A stretch of DNA of 64,000 bases from Schizochytrium sp. TIO01 (GCA_004764695.1 SMSO01000031.1:6319261-6383260), one strand, 5' to 3'. Shown: positions 17,484 to 30,181, counted from the stretch's first letter. Program-made: numbers and translations. Notes: generated by a model not told the origin, from the letters alone.

Positions 17484-19868
17484 ATGGCCACCACCGATGA
17501 GAACGGCAGCGCCATGTACGTTGTCAAGCGCAACGGCAAGCAGGAGGAGGTCAAGTTTGACAAGATCACCCAGCGTATCCGCAAACTCTGCTACGGCTTG
17601 AACAGCGAGTACTGCGACCCTGTCAAGATTGCCCAGAAGGTAGTCCAAGGCGTGTACTCTGGCGTTTCCACCACTGAGCTTGATGAGCTCGCAGCCGAGA
17701 CCGCCGCTTACGCCGCAACGCAGCACCCTGACTTCAGCATCCTCGCTGCACGCATTGCTGTGAGCAACCTCCACAAGAGCACTAGCGAATCTTTCTCCGA
17801 GACAATCGCCAAGCTCCGCCACCACATCCACCCCCGCAATGGCGAAAATGCCCCGCTCATTGCTGAAGACGTCTACGACATTGTCATGGCTAACAAGGAC
17901 CGCATCGACGCTGCCGTCAACTACGACCGCGACTTCGAGTACGACTTTTTCGGCTTCAAGACCCTCGAAAGGTCCTACCTTTTGCGCCTTGACGGTAAGA
18001 TCACTGAGCGCCCTCAGCACATGCTCATGCGTGTGGCCATTGGCATCCACAAGGATGACATCGACCGTGCCATTGAGACTTACGAGCTCATGTCTCAAAA
18101 GTTCTTCACCCACGCCACGCCCACACTCTTCAACGCTGGTACTCCTCGTCCCCAGATGTCTAGCTGCTTCCTTGTCCACATGAAGGAGGACTCCATCGAG
18201 GGTATCTTCCAGACACTCGAGACCTGCGCCAGAATCTCCAAGTACGCAGGAGGTATTGGTGTGAACATTCACCAAATTCGTGCCTCCGGCAGCTATGTTG
18301 CAGGCACCAACGGCAACTCCAACGGCATCATTCCGATGCTCCGTGTCTTCAACGACACTGCTCGCTACGTCGACCAGGGTGGTGGCAAGCGCAAGGGATC
18401 TTTCTGCATGTACCTTGAGCCGTGGCACCCGGATGTCTTTGACTTCATGGAGGTCCGTAAGAACCACGGTAAGGAGGAGATCAGAGCCCGCGATCTTTTC
18501 GTCGCACTCTGGGTTCCTGACCTTTTCATGGAGCGTGTGGAGAAGAACGGAGAATGGACCTTTTTTTGCCCCAACGAGGCTCGTGGACTCTCGGAAGTTT
18601 ACGGAGCCGAGTTTAACGAACTCTATGAGAGATACGAGCGTGAGGGCAAGGGACGCAAGACCATCCGTGCCCAGGAGCTTTGGTACCATATCTTGAACTG
18701 CCAGATTGAGACCGGTGTGCCCTTCATCTGCTACAAGGACGCTTGCAATCAAAAATCGAACCAGAAGAACCTCGGTACCATCAAGTCCTCCAACTTGTGT
18801 ACAGAGATCATTGAGTACTCCGCGCCCGATGAGGTCGCCGTATGTAACTTGGCATCAATCAACCTTCGCAAGTTTGTCAAGGCTGAGGAAGGTGTCTACG
18901 ACTTCAAGGCTCTCTACGACATCACAAAGGTTGTCACTGTGAACCTTAACCGCGTCATCGATAACAACTTCTACCCTGTCGAGGAGGCTAAGCGCAGCAA
19001 CCGCCGTCACCGCCCCGTGGGTATCGGTGTTCAGGGTCTTGCCAACGCTTTTATGGAGCTTAGGTACCCCTTTGAGAGTGCCGAGGCTCGCAAGCTCAAC
19101 CGCGACATCTTTGAGACAATCTACTTCGCAGCCTGCGAGGCGTCTTGCGAGCTTGCCCAGATTGAGGGCCACTACGAGACTTTCCCGGGTTCCCCCATGA
19201 GCAAGGGTATCTTCCAGTTCGAGATGTGGAACGAGAAGCCTAACCCTGAGCTTGGCTGGGACTGGGATGGCCTTCGCGAGAAGGTCGTGCAGCACGGTGT
19301 CCGCAACTCTCTCTTGGTGGCTCCCATGCCCACTGCATCCACATCGCAGATCTTGGGCAACTGCGAGGCATTTGAGCCGTACACCAGCAACATGTACTCC
19401 CGTCGTGTTCTCGCTGGTGAGTTCACGGTCGTGAACACTCACCTCCTTAAGGACCTGATCTCTCGTGGCTTATGGACTCCCTCCGTGCGTAACCAGATCA
19501 TGGCTGACCGTGGATCCGTCCAGAATGTTGCTGAGATCCCTGATGACCTCAAGGCCCTGTACAAGACTGTTTGGGAGATTAAGCAGCGTAGTCTCATTGA
19601 CCTCGCGGCAGACCGTGGTGCATTTATTGACCAGTCGCAGTCCCTCAACATTTACATGGCTGACGCTAACGTTGGCAAGCTCACCTCGTGCCACTTTTAT
19701 GGCTGGAAGCGCGGTCTCAAGACTGGCATGTACTATCTCCGCACCCGCCCTAAGGCTGATGCTATCCAGTTCACCGTTGACCAGGATGCACTTGCTGCTG
19801 CCCGCGCCGGTGCCGAGGTTAAGCCCGAGGTTGTCGAGGAGGAGGAGTGCCTCATGTGCGGAAGCTAA
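17484..19868 (+). CDS. RNR1: Ribonucleoside-diphosphate reductase large subunit, class Ia
   Basis: The product is 794 residues, the usual length for eukaryotic R1. An ATP-cone allosteric domain lies at about 12-100 ([21 protein letters not shown]). The redox pair is Cys228 (PQMSSCFLV) and Cys454 (VCNLASINL). The catalytic triad N437-x-C439-x-E441 is intact (SSNLCTE). [12 protein letters not shown] at 615-626 is the phosphate-binding signature. Tyr750-Tyr751 provide the radical-transfer pair, and the C-terminal Cys789-x2-Cys792 (CLMCGS) is the swinging-arm thiol pair. The enzyme reduces ribonucleoside diphosphates to deoxy forms together with the small subunit, which is not in this window. Codons strongly favour C in third position compared with neighbours, which suggests high expression. 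The initiation context aagATGg is good. Nothing is missing. Confidence 0.98.
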   Translation: MATTDENGSAMYVVKRNGKQEEVKFDKITQRIRKLCYGLNSEYCDPVKIAQKVVQGVYSGVSTTELDELAAETAAYAATQHPDFSILAARIAVSNLHKSTSESFSETIAKLRHHIHPRNGENAPLIAEDVYDIVMANKDRIDAAVNYDRDFEYDFFGFKTLERSYLLRLDGKITERPQHMLMRVAIGIHKDDIDRAIETYELMSQKFFTHATPTLFNAGTPRPQMSSCFLVHMKEDSIEGIFQTLETCARISKYAGGIGVNIHQIRASGSYVAGTNGNSNGIIPMLRVFNDTARYVDQGGGKRKGSFCMYLEPWHPDVFDFMEVRKNHGKEEIRARDLFVALWVPDLFMERVEKNGEWTFFCPNEARGLSEVYGAEFNELYERYEREGKGRKTIRAQELWYHILNCQIETGVPFICYKDACNQKSNQKNLGTIKSSNLCTEIIEYSAPDEVAVCNLASINLRKFVKAEEGVYDFKALYDITKVVTVNLNRVIDNNFYPVEEAKRSNRRHRPVGIGVQGLANAFMELRYPFESAEARKLNRDIFETIYFAACEASCELAQIEGHYETFPGSPMSKGIFQFEMWNEKPNPELGWDWDGLREKVVQHGVRNSLLVAPMPTASTSQILGNCEAFEPYTSNMYSRRVLAGEFTVVNTHLLKDLISRGLWTPSVRNQIMADRGSVQNVAEIPDDLKALYKTVWEIKQRSLIDLAADRGAFIDQSQSLNIYMADANVGKLTSCHFYGWKRGLKTGMYYLRTRPKADAIQFTVDQDALAAARAGAEVKPEVVEEEECLMCGS

Positions 19869-21055
19869 TAAGGCCCGGTGGTGCCAAATCTAGTTTTTGA
19901 GCATTCATTCGGTTCTCTCCTCTGTAATTTCCCTGCTCAGTTGTAAGCAACATTTGGAGGTATAGACAACATATACATACCTCTTGGCGTTTCAAACAGA
20001 GAAAGGGGAGCAAAGAGAGAATCAAGATGAATACCTCTTGCTAGCTTTAGCACGAACACCAACCTCCTCACTCAAGCAATCAACAACAATCACACACAGT
20101 TTTACCCCATCATACCCAACCCAAAGAGGAAAACGAGAGGATCGAACAGCAAATGACCAAGACCCTCCGCTCTCTTTCGTTTTGTTTTATCGACTCTATT
20201 GCCAAAAGTTCATACTTTAATTGCCTTGGGCCGAAAGATGAACGAATTATTCGTTCGTTCTGCAAATTGATCGATTTTGCCTTGCACGACCTTGCACAAA
20301 AGATAAAAATGTCAACGCAAATACTAGCCTTTTACTATACTTTTTCTTTCATGTCCCTTGAGTTCCACGTACCTAACATTCTGTTCTATCTGTTCTTGTT
20401 CGCCTACTGTATACTATCATTTAATGTCAGTTTCTTGGACTTTGAACATTCTCGACCTTCACTTTTTTTTTAAAGATTTGTCTCTGTTATTCTAACTTTG
20501 CAGCTAGATCTCTTAATTTTTCGATTAGCCTTATGAAATTAAGTCTAGTTTTGCAGAATGCCCAATCCCCATTAGCCAAGGTTCTTTATAAATGTGCACA
20601 GCTGAAACCTACTGACTGAATAATAACAATCAACTCTGCTCAGCACTAAGTAAACAATATAATCAACTTTCCTGAGTCTAGCTTAGTGTATAGATTCTAT
20701 TGCATTTCCAAAAACAAAAGCAAGAATAGAGTCGTAGGATAAGAGTTGCCATATAGTATGTGTTCTCATTTTAACAATATATATTAGGCAATCCGATGGA
20801 TCCCGCCAGCGCTACAACCAAGGTTGCGGAATGGTCTATACAATATTGTACCAGGGGTCTAATTTTAATTAAAAATTATAAAAACGTGTTTTATACAAAA
20901 GCTTTGCAAGTTCTGTTTTCTCCAAATAATGAAGCAATGCATGAAACAAAAAACAAACTGGGCATTAATTAAATTTAGGAGTCAACATTTCATCACAAGG
21001 CTGCTTCGCTCGGAGCGACACTACTCATCACAAGGTTGCTTCGCTCGGAGCGACA
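19869..21055. other. Intergenic, convergent 3' flanks
   Basis: The 3' flanks of the reductase gene and of the myosin-like gene meet here. The sequence is AT-rich from about 20200 to 20990, with no coding signal. The right end carries the 35-bp tandem duplication. Confidence 0.5.
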
Positions 21056-21060
21056 CTACG
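20991..21060. repeat. 35-bp tandem duplication across the stop codon of the myosin-like gene
   Basis: The unit beginning CATCACAAGG occurs at 20991-21025 and 21026-21060, with a single internal mismatch (C21001/T21036) and a different last base. Each copy contains the palindrome TCGCTCGGAGCGA. The TAG stop of the minus-strand gene (21056-21058) lies inside the right-hand copy. Confidence 0.85.
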
Positions 21061-24000
21061 AGCCATTTGGCGAGCAGCACTCTTCATGTCCTTGGTTGTT
21101 TTCCGCGTACTTTTGCGACTGCTCGTACTCTTGCGACTGCTTCGTACTCTTGCGACTCTTTCGACTCTTGACACTCTTTCGGCTCTTGACACTCTTCAAA
21201 CTCTTTCGCGACGATCTGGTATTGTCTGGATCCAGATCTTTGACTTTATCCTCAGTGGATTCCAACTCCTCACTGCTATCTTCATAATAAGAGGATGAAT
21301 CTGAGTCGTCAACATCTTCGAGCTCGACTTCCTCAATCTCATCAGCATCAGCAAGTTCATCATCGCCAACCGTGACAAGCTCATACTCGTAATCTCCGTC
21401 ATCGTCATCATCATCATCGTCGTCATCATCCTCAAAGTCTTCGCTCGTATTGCGACGACGGTTCCGCTTACTTTTGCGTCTGGATGATCGAGAATCGCTG
21501 GTCTGACTTTCATAATCACTATCTTTATCTTCTGGTAAGGAGATTTCATCATACTCGAGAATATCGTCAGAGCCTATTCGGAGACGCACATGCGGGTCAC
21601 CAGCCATAGCTCGCAATTCCAGAGTGACCTGGCGATAGTTCGCATTGAGACGCTTTTGGTCTTCCTTGGTAACAGGAGCGTTATCAAACTCGTACAAGAT
21701 ACCAAGCGCCTTGGCAAGCTCGGGGAAGTCGTTTGCTGTCATACCGATTTTTTGACATTCTTGAGTGAGACTGTATAAGTTCATACGGTTTCTTTCTACA
21801 ATAGCCCCCTTGAGCTTCTCAATTAACTCATCTTCCTTAGCCATTCGCTGCAGACGCATTTTCGCAAATTCCACAAGATTGTGTTGAAGATCCCACTTCA
21901 CAGAGAGCGCAATACCTTCTTGCAAGAGGTGAGCATCACGAGAGTCAACTCCGCGGAGAAGCATATCTTTGATTCTAGCATGCATACGGCGGATAAGCTC
22001 GAGGCGAGCAAGAACTTGTCGAGCCCATGCTACTAGGCGGAGTGAAACATCCTCGTTCACGTACTTCACTAAAGTTTCAAGAATATAAAAGGTTTTGGTA
22101 TTCATGTAGACCGAGCCTGATTTAAGGCCAACAGCGTACTGACCTTGTACAATATTTACCCCTGTGAAGGCTTGAAGCATCAATGGCGCGATGGGGCCTG
22201 TTCCCCGCGGGATCGGGCCAATGACTTCAGGTCGCACAATACGAGCGTAACGCGAGATAAAATCATCACTCGAGACACCCTTACCGCGCAAGCCTGGATA
22301 TACATCTTGCGTAACAATGCCCATAATACCAAGTTGTTTAAGCTGTGCCGTAACATAACGGGCGTTAAATCCCTCCGACGGGTTGCATTGTGGATTGCTT
22401 CCCAACACAAGCGATATGGTAGATGTTAGTTTTACTAAGCATCTGCACAGCACGATCAATTTCAAGTTTCAAACTACGCGCCGTCTCAATTTGACCTGCA
22501 TTAGAGTCATCAGCCTCGTCGCTTAGGTCGAGAATGCCAGCATCGACACTATCTTCAGTATCCTCGTCCACTTCTCGTCTAGCCGTGGTGCGAAGAATGT
22601 TTTGCAGGTAGTGGATCTGAGATCCCTCCTGCAGCAGATCATAGACTTCTCGCGGAATGTGATTAGAACGAATACGGTCCAAGAAGCCGCTAATAGAATA
22701 CGAAACAACTCCACTGTAATGAAGAATTTTAAAGTCCAATGGGTGCGGGTCCAACAGGTGTTTGTTGGCACTGAGCCGGGCAATTTTGTTACCAAGGCTG
22801 CGATCGCTACTACCGGGGGCAATGACTTCCTCCTCAATAAGTTGCAAAATACCGATAGGCTCTTTCTTTTTGTTGGAGCCAAATTCTGTTTCGGAGCCAC
22901 GGGTGCTCACATTACCACGTGTGATGGAGAATCGTTGAATGATATCATTTACTCGACGGGTACTCATGGGTGCATTGGTGTGAAAGTTCCTGCTTGAGCG
23001 ACTCATGGGTCTCATCAAAAGTCGGATACACTCTGCATTGCTTGAGGGTGGATGGACGATATCGAGTCCATCTTCCTTGAGCCAATGCGTTGTAAGGCTC
23101 CCGAGTTCCTGAATGAAGAAAGAATGGAAAGCTTCGAGGCGGTAGTTTTGGAAAAGCTCTTCCAATGATGTTTTCTCCACTTCAAGGGTGCCGTTCTCAA
23201 AGACTCCGATTCTGCCTACATTACCAAGGTTTTTCTTTTTGATAGTGCGCTTCGCAGAAGCACGGACATTAGCTGCAGCAAGCTTATTCGCTGCATCTAG
23301 CGCAGCGTCACGTTCTTCAATAGCAATTCTTTCAGCCTCCAGGACATCGTCAATAACTGCGACTTCTTTGTTGATACGTCTGAGAAGATGTCCAAACAGT
23401 TTATGATAGACCACACGCGCAATACCATCACGGAGTGAGTATTTATCCTTAATAGGTCTAACTTTTTGGAATTCCTCACCAGCAACTATCAGAGTCCGAA
23501 TATTCAGTGCGCGTTTGAGTTCTCGAGCAGTAACACCAAGGATGAGGCGGTCGTTATCCTCTCCATCCTCAGCATCTTCAAAGTGCTCGCGAGGCGCTTC
23601 GTCAGGATCTTGATCAGGATCCTCCTTGAAGACCATTTCCTGAACCTCAATAATCCCTTTCAGGATATCCTCAATATCCTTATGCTCCCCTGCACTCATG
23701 CCAAGTTCAAGCATTGCGGATTTGAGCTCTGCATTGACGCTCTCGTCTAGAAGCATCTGAAATGCAGGAAATGATTCAATGCCAAGATCGGTGACAGGGG
23801 AAGAGTTAAAGCCAAAGGCGTTGTATACTGCACCGAGAAGTTTGGGCGACAGCTCATCCTCTGTTGTTGATTTTCGTCGACGCCCAAATTTCTTGAGTCC
23901 GCCAAAAAAGCCTCGCGAGGTCTTTGATTTCGAAAACAGGATCTTCACTTCAGTCCATCGGATAAATGCATCACCACCAAAGGCGTGCAAAATCTGATCA

Positions 24001-24767
24001 GCGGCCTGGATCCTACGCCACCACTTGGCATCTTTTGGTTGAGCTAGCTGGATGGCGCGTAGAATGATGAATTTGGTCACGTCGCGTTTTCCAGCTTCCA
24101 TGATTCCATGTACCACAATAGTCTGCGAAGATGTGCCTTTTGATGCGCACAAATTTTTGTAAGTGCGCTCGACGATAGAGGAGAATGACTCTGCGCATAG
24201 ATCAGAGAGGTCTCCCATGCCGCTGCCAAAAGATGTAATTGTCTCTGTATCAGCACCCAGAATATTTCCATCTTCGTCAGTTTCATCATCAGGAAGATCG
24301 GAAAGTGTGGCTAGCGAGAGAATGTCTGTCTCGTATGAAATATTGGTGAAGACAAGAATGTTGTTTGCCAGAGACATGAATGAGTAGCCACGGTCGTAGC
24401 GTAGTCTAAGATTATGAAAGATTGCTGGATGCGAAAGGTCCCTAAATTCACTCGACATATGTCCAAGGCACTGGAGACTTTCCTTACCCATGGGCACTAG
24501 TCCTGCTATGACGTCCTTTTGAATTTTCATTTCCCTGTTTTTGCCTCCGAACCGTGTTTTCACCAATGCGACCTCGTCTCCACGATTGAAGTTCTTTTGC
24601 ACTTTCGCTGGTCGCCACAGATAGTCTTTATCAGGCATCCACACGAGTGTGCCCTTCGGGAACGCTTCGTACGTCGGGTCCTCCGAAATCTTCTCCACGA
24701 AGTCCCTTGACTGCCTCCACCATCGTGGTCCGGCGTCAGCTGCTTCGGCATCTCCATCCTGCGACAT
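21056..24767 (-). CDS. Myosin-like protein with degenerate motor; apparent frameshift
   Basis: From the ATG at 24767 (MSQDGDAEA) the frame runs 800 codons to a TAA at 22365. The homologous sequence switches frame after Cys787 (NIYHIAC), about 22404-22407, and continues 449 codons to 21056; together about 1,236 residues. Myosin landmarks are in order: an SH3-like N-terminal barrel (LVWMPDKDYLWRPAKVQ), HNLRLRYDRGYSFMSLANNILVF, the LGVTARELKRAL segment, RDGIARVVYHKLFGHLLRRIN, LHYSGVVSYSISGFL, and the GLRGKGVSSDDFISRYARI converter. ATP motifs are broken: Walker A reads GIMEAGKR (221-228), switch I lacks its NxNSSR, and switch II reads RIGVFE (519-524) where DIxGFE is expected. The tail is helical, then poly-Asp, then Lys-Ser repeats. 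It may be a non-motor myosin or a decaying copy; good frame preservation favours the former. Confidence 0.75.
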
Positions 24768-27700
24768 CTCGGCCGTGAAAGTCTCCAGCAGGCCGGCCTC
24801 AGGCTGACTGGTCCCAGACCCCTGCACAGACCGTCCTGGCCCTCGCAGGTATTCTCTCTGCCCCCACCGCCTCGCCAAAGGGCTTTGCCGCCTCCAGCGC
24901 GTGCACAACGAAAGCGCTTTTTCTGCTCGTTCGTTCTTCTCCAAATTTACAACTCTTTCAATTTAAAAATAAAATAAAATAAAATAGAAATTAAAACTAT
25001 TCTTTAGCTTTACATTCATTAAACGCCTAATGGCTCCTTAGCCAAAACATCCATACAAACATCCAAACGCGCGCGTGTGTTCCTAAAAAGCTAAGAGCAA
25101 TTCACTGCTCTTCCGTCCATATAAGCACAACAATACTGACGGAGCACTCTCTTTCTTGACTTTCTATGTCCTCTTCTTCCTCCTTTCAGGGAGTGAAAGA
25201 AAGAAAAACACAAACTTTGTTGGTTAGGAACAAATAAAAGGACGAGCGAGCGAAATGCCGCACGTGCACAGCCCACCAAATGAAAACGCAGCCTACGACG
25301 GACCAAACGTATCCTCGCGAGGAGGGGCCTCGCACTGCCGTACTCTCTGCAGATGGCCACAGGTGGTGTCGTGGTCGATTGGCATCCCGTCACTGGCCTT
25401 TCGAGACCTCCTGTACGAGGGCCTGGCTGGATTGGCCATGATCATGATCCCACGCGCTCTGGTCACTGTTTTTTAACTAAAAGGAATAGAACGACTTTAT
25501 TCCCCCAAACTTAAATTTCATGCTTATCTTAATAGTATCGTCTATACACCTCTTAAATGTTCCAAACGTTCTAACAAATAGAAGATGATTTAATGCTAAC
25601 AGTTTCTTTAATTCTGAAACAAATGTTTTAAACTGATACCTGTTATGGTTTAGAGTAAGGATACCTTATATTGAACTGATTAAGTTGTGGCTACAATTAT
25701 CTCTAGTCCATGGACGTTGACTTTGTGCAATGGGAGGTAGAGGAGACAGTGAGTACCTTTCCTATTTCTCACTTCTTAGTGGATCGCTTTGAACAATCGC
25801 TGTTTTTGAGTGAGCGCGCACATTTCAAGTTGAAGAAATACAATCCCGGCAGGACACGAATCAGTTCCAGTTCCAAAGCTTGACTCGGAAAGCTCGAAAG
25901 CGAATGCGGTCAAAGCGTCGAATTGGCCGGTGACCTCGAAGAGCAGCACCACCGAGGTTTACTGGGTTTCTTTGAGGGGGCTTTCAAGTTGTGCACACTC
26001 GTTCTTGTCTTTTTCTCAGCGTGGGAAAAATGTGAGGAAAAGGGGGCTCCAAATTTCTTCTTCTTTTATCTTTAAAAAAAAAAAAAAGAATTTATGAAAT
26101 CGCTCCTAAAGTAATACAGAATATAATATTAGCCGCGGGTTTGTACATTGAGAAGTCGAGTGGGGCTCCAGCATGCCTCTAAGTATGAGCCAAGAGGGCG
26201 CGATCTTTGGCATCGCCACGGTCGATGAGATCACCGGGCTGGGTCAAACGTCCCATCACCAAACTGGATTTAGTTGCGAGCGTCGTTCACCTTTTGCTCA
26301 CTTGTGCACCTTTTGTTTGTTCTTTTGTTTGTTTGTTTTTCTTGAACATAAAAGTGAAATAAGAAAGGGGGTTGTGCTTTCCTTCTTCAGGACTGCTTCT
26401 TCACACGTTATGAAGTTCGTTTAGAGCTGCAGAATTCAAGCAAAAGGATGTCAACGATTCCTTAAGCATCCCAAGTTGGTTTGCTAAACCCCCTGCAGCG
26501 CAGGCGAGCTGTTGTCACTTTTCTTGTCTTTAGAACAGAATTTCATTCCCTCTCTGATTTTGTATGTTCGTGATCCCCATCCAATTATATAAATAGCGAG
26601 AAATAGCGAGATCTCCAGCGACGCTATGGCAATATTGCAGTTTTGCAACGCTGTGTGACATACATCTGATCGAAGCGCCCAAGAGAGCTTGGAACGAAAT
26701 AAGGTGCGTCATACCTCAGACGAAGAAGTTGATCAATTGCAGAATCGACATGAATCAGCATACTTTGTAGGTTGAGTGGCGTGAGGAGATAATCCTGATA
26801 GCTCGATTGACGCGCACGAGATCTCATCTCATACAAGATCTAGTACTGGCAGTAGCTATAATGACTCTTTTCTAAAGCCTATCTCACCGTAGTGTGTACC
26901 AGTCGCTTTCAGGATGTAGCAAGTATTTGAGCGAGTTATTATATAATACAAGCTCAATCAGAATGATTCTAAGTTCAACAACAGCTCAGCCTCTCCTTGC
27001 TGCTCAAGCTAACCTGCACATTCTTGCACTGATGATTGGAGTTGAAGCCCAACTTAAACAGATGGTGCACAAGGAAGAGGAAGGTGTCCCCCCCAGGCCT
27101 TTCGGGTAAGTTCCACCTCCTGATCAACGATTGAGGAGGCTTCACCAGCTTGGTTCAAGTTCTGAGGTGTTCACTCACTCTACGGCAGGCAAGTGCTCTT
27201 GGTGTGCCTTCAGGTTGGCTCATTGTGCAGCCGAGCAATCCCACCCCTCCTCAGCCCACTAGTACGTAGAGTGCCCTGGCCAAGTTGAGCAACTAAGTCC
27301 ACATTATGTCCTTCTTCTGGCTAGCGCGTGCAAGAGTAGGTACACATTATATGCGAGCGTTGACGTCGCTCAAGTTCATCGTCACCATCATAAGCATCAT
27401 CGTCACCAGCATGTGGCTATCCACGAGTACAAATCAGCAATGAAGGCTCTGCGGCGGAGGTCACCAATAGGAGAAGTAGCAATGCACACAAATGGTGGCT
27501 TGATGAGTGAATGCTCTAGGGTACTTTCACTTGGGGCTTTCATTGATGGTGCTCGCGTCTCGCACACCCAGCAGCTCGCTCGGTTTGGCGGGGATGGAAG
27601 GAACTCGAGGCGTGAGTTGGAACAGCACACGCTTTACAGCTACAAGTTCAACTAATGTTTATCGCCGCCTAGCTAATGAAAAACTAAGCTTGTGCTGTAA

Positions 27701-28927
27701 ATTTGCGCGCTTGCTCTCGTTTTCGATGCGTATGGAAGCCGGGCTCGAAAACATTTGGCAGCCAGTGACTAGCTCGTTGGAGAAATGCGCTGGGTATCAG
27801 GACTTTATGCGCCGGATCTCTCTTTAGAGTAGTGCCATAGTTCTTCCTTGGCATGAGTTGATTTCTTTGGGTGCCAAAACAATCACTCCCCGTACATCTG
27901 ACTCTCACTGGTGTACGTGCTTATCTAGCTAGGTACCTTTTTGACCTTGGTGGACAAACTTGAGAGAGTGGCGAATTCAATTAGGGTGCGCGCTTCTCGA
28001 CGTGCGATCGACGGACTTGGTTCGGTCTGCTTACCGGACACGCCAAAACTTGTATGTCTCAAAGGTTTTGTTAACCAAGCTTATTTTTATTTGGCTTGCA
28101 TATATAAACTTCAAGATTATTTGAGAGTTAAAATTTGCATCAACAGATGATTGCTTCATTTTATTCACAAGAAATCATTTTGAAGAAACGTATGGCAGAG
28201 TGGCGAGTTTTAGCGGGCTCACTTGCAATTGTCTGATTCGTTTATGTTGCTATTTGGTGTAGAAATAGTAGTCTATGGAATATTAAAAGCAAGCTGGCCA
28301 TACTTGTCAGAAATTGCGGTGTAAAGGTCGCAGATGACAGGACGGCTGTACACACCTGCCGAACTAAGCATAATACCACTGGCAGATCGAAGGCTTATTT
28401 ATCGTATTTATTTGCATAAGCATCGAGTCTCCAGGGGCATATAGCTGCATTAGATGATCTAACAGGCTGTCAAGAGGGTGTCTTACAGGTATGAACCTTT
28501 CATTTTTGTCTCTCATTTTTGTCTCATTTTTATTTATTTTCTTAATAACGCCCCTCCAGCTAGCTAGGTTTGATACTTTCTAGAAGCTAGTTGATCCATC
28601 GCTTGCCTAATTGATATGACCGATCGATTGAGCAATTTCGCGACTGGGGAAAGTCTCCAGCAGGTTAAAAACTATAGAAAGATACGAGTGCCTATATGAT
28701 ATAAGTAATGCATGCAATGAAGATGATCGAGCTGAGAAAATAAAAGTCACAATGTAGTCCTCGTGAGACACTACTACCTAGTCGAAACAAGGAGAAAGAA
28801 CGTGACAGAAAGGTATCAATTATGTGATTCAAAAGTTTAAAGTTTGAAGGTGACTGCATATAGTGAGTTTTAGATTGCTCGTTGTTGTGTTATGAAACTC
28901 AAAGACGGGCAAGTAACGAACTTTAAA
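24768..28927. other. 4.2-kb spacer without a convincing gene
   Basis: This region lies upstream of the myosin-like start and downstream of the EGF-like gene. It has an A/T simple stretch near 24963-25000, an A13 run near 26071-26085 and scattered GTTT units near 26321-26340. Short ATG-started frames (for example 25255-25476) have no recognisable product. No RNA gene or transposon ends were recognised. Confidence 0.45.
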
Positions 28928-30181
28928 TCAAGATGGAATGTTGAGTCTCTGCTGGGTAGGTGAGCGTAAGGTGCTGAGAGCAGAGATCGCTCTGACAGAA
29001 TTCGAGTTAGTTAGGCGAGTATCGCTGTGAGTTTGAATAGAGTTATCAATGAACTCATCGAGTAAACTCATCTCCAAAATCTGTACAAAATTCTCAACAG
29101 ATTCAATGTTCCGCTGTACTATACTGGGGAGGTCCTTCTTGATATTCAGGTGACTTTTCTTAACATACTGGTACTCGCTATGGATATCGATGGATTGTTG
29201 AGAGGTTATCTCGAAAACATTATCCTTTTGCCCAAGGACAAAACGGGGTAATTTCGCAATCAATATGTTACTTGCGATTAGGCTCCCCATATTATGACGG
29301 AGAGCTGGGATACTTGTAGCAACAATAGGGATTGCAATTGTATATATACAGCTCAGCAACCCGGCTTGATACAGCATCCTTGTTCGCTTATAGGATGCAT
29401 ATAAGCGCTGCCTTGTAGCAGGATTCCATTCATATACTGTGCCTAAGGCAACTTTTTGCTCTGCATAAATAGGGTAAATTAAGCTTTGTAGAGCTATTAA
29501 AGCGCCGAGTGCCTGGTATGTTGTAAGGCTGCAACCTATAACGTTAATATGGGGAGAACCTAAGGCTGTTCCAAGTACCACAATATTAGATATTACAACC
29601 TGAAACGGAATAGCAACCTGCAAGTGCAATGTCCGAAGACGGCATCGTCGACGTGACCTTGCGACAGTCCTCATGTGATTTTTCTTCATGAGTTCAAAAT
29701 AACCAGCATATCGAACGAGATAAAGAACTCCTAGAATACACTCGCAGGCAATGTGATTGAAAACCAAATAAGTAGGAAGAACATCCTGTCCGATTGCATA
29801 ATTTGTTCTTCCGAATGCCAACATACCTGCTCCAATAACAAGATACACCTGGGAAAACATACTGATGGCAACACTATTTATAGGTCCGTACTTGGTGAGG
29901 AAGCTGTCATCTCTTGATGTAAACCTCCTTAGAAGCGAACCACCCGAAGAAGCAGACTTCAGAAATACTGCGAGGCGAATACATTCCTCAATAAATAACG
30001 CAAACCAGATCTTCCGTTCTATTCCTACTACCACAAAACAATATGAAGAAGGGGCGTCACTACTTATAATGAACCCAGTCTCGTGGGCAAACCCATAAGT
30101 ACAAGTGCATGTCAGGTTGGCATCGCAAAGACCATGTGGAGCGCAAGGAATATCATCGATAGTGCAGTTGTTGCTGGTCAT
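28928..30181 (-). CDS. Multi-pass membrane protein with N-terminal EGF-like motif
   Basis: The product is 417 residues from the ATG at 30181 (MTSNNCT). The upstream frame stays open to 30289 without another ATG, so a spliced 5' exon carrying a signal peptide is possible. Residues 6-48 hold six cysteines (6, 13, 19, 25, 27, 48) in an EGF-like spacing, C-x6-C-x5-C-x5-C-x-C. Six or seven hydrophobic segments follow, including about 57-75, 103-123, 131-152, 180-200, 212-232 and 258-280, separated by short basic loops such as RSRRRCRLR. The C-terminal 100 residues are polar and probably cytosolic. The layout (extracellular Cys module, then roughly seven helices) is receptor-like, but no GPCR signature is visible and I do not recognise the family. 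Confidence 0.6.
   Translation of the reverse strand: MTSNNCTIDDIPCAPHGLCDANLTCTCTYGFAHETGFIISSDAPSSYCFVVVGIERKIWFALFIEECIRLAVFLKSASSGGSLLRRFTSRDDSFLTKYGPINSVAISMFSQVYLVIGAGMLAFGRTNYAIGQDVLPTYLVFNHIACECILGVLYLVRYAGYFELMKKNHMRTVARSRRRCRLRTLHLQVAIPFQVVISNIVVLGTALGSPHINVIGCSLTTYQALGALIALQSLIYPIYAEQKVALGTVYEWNPATRQRLYASYKRTRMLYQAGLLSCIYTIAIPIVATSIPALRHNMGSLIASNILIAKLPRFVLGQKDNVFEITSQQSIDIHSEYQYVKKSHLNIKKDLPSIVQRNIESVENFVQILEMSLLDEFIDNSIQTHSDTRLTNSNSVRAISALSTLRSPTQQRLNIPS

Noticed and set aside
17475-18752. Long antisense frame across the reductase gene
   Set aside because: A shadow created by the strong third-position C/G bias of the reductase codons.
25255-25476. 73-codon ATG frame upstream of the myosin-like gene
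   Set aside because: Short, no homology recognised, no supporting context.
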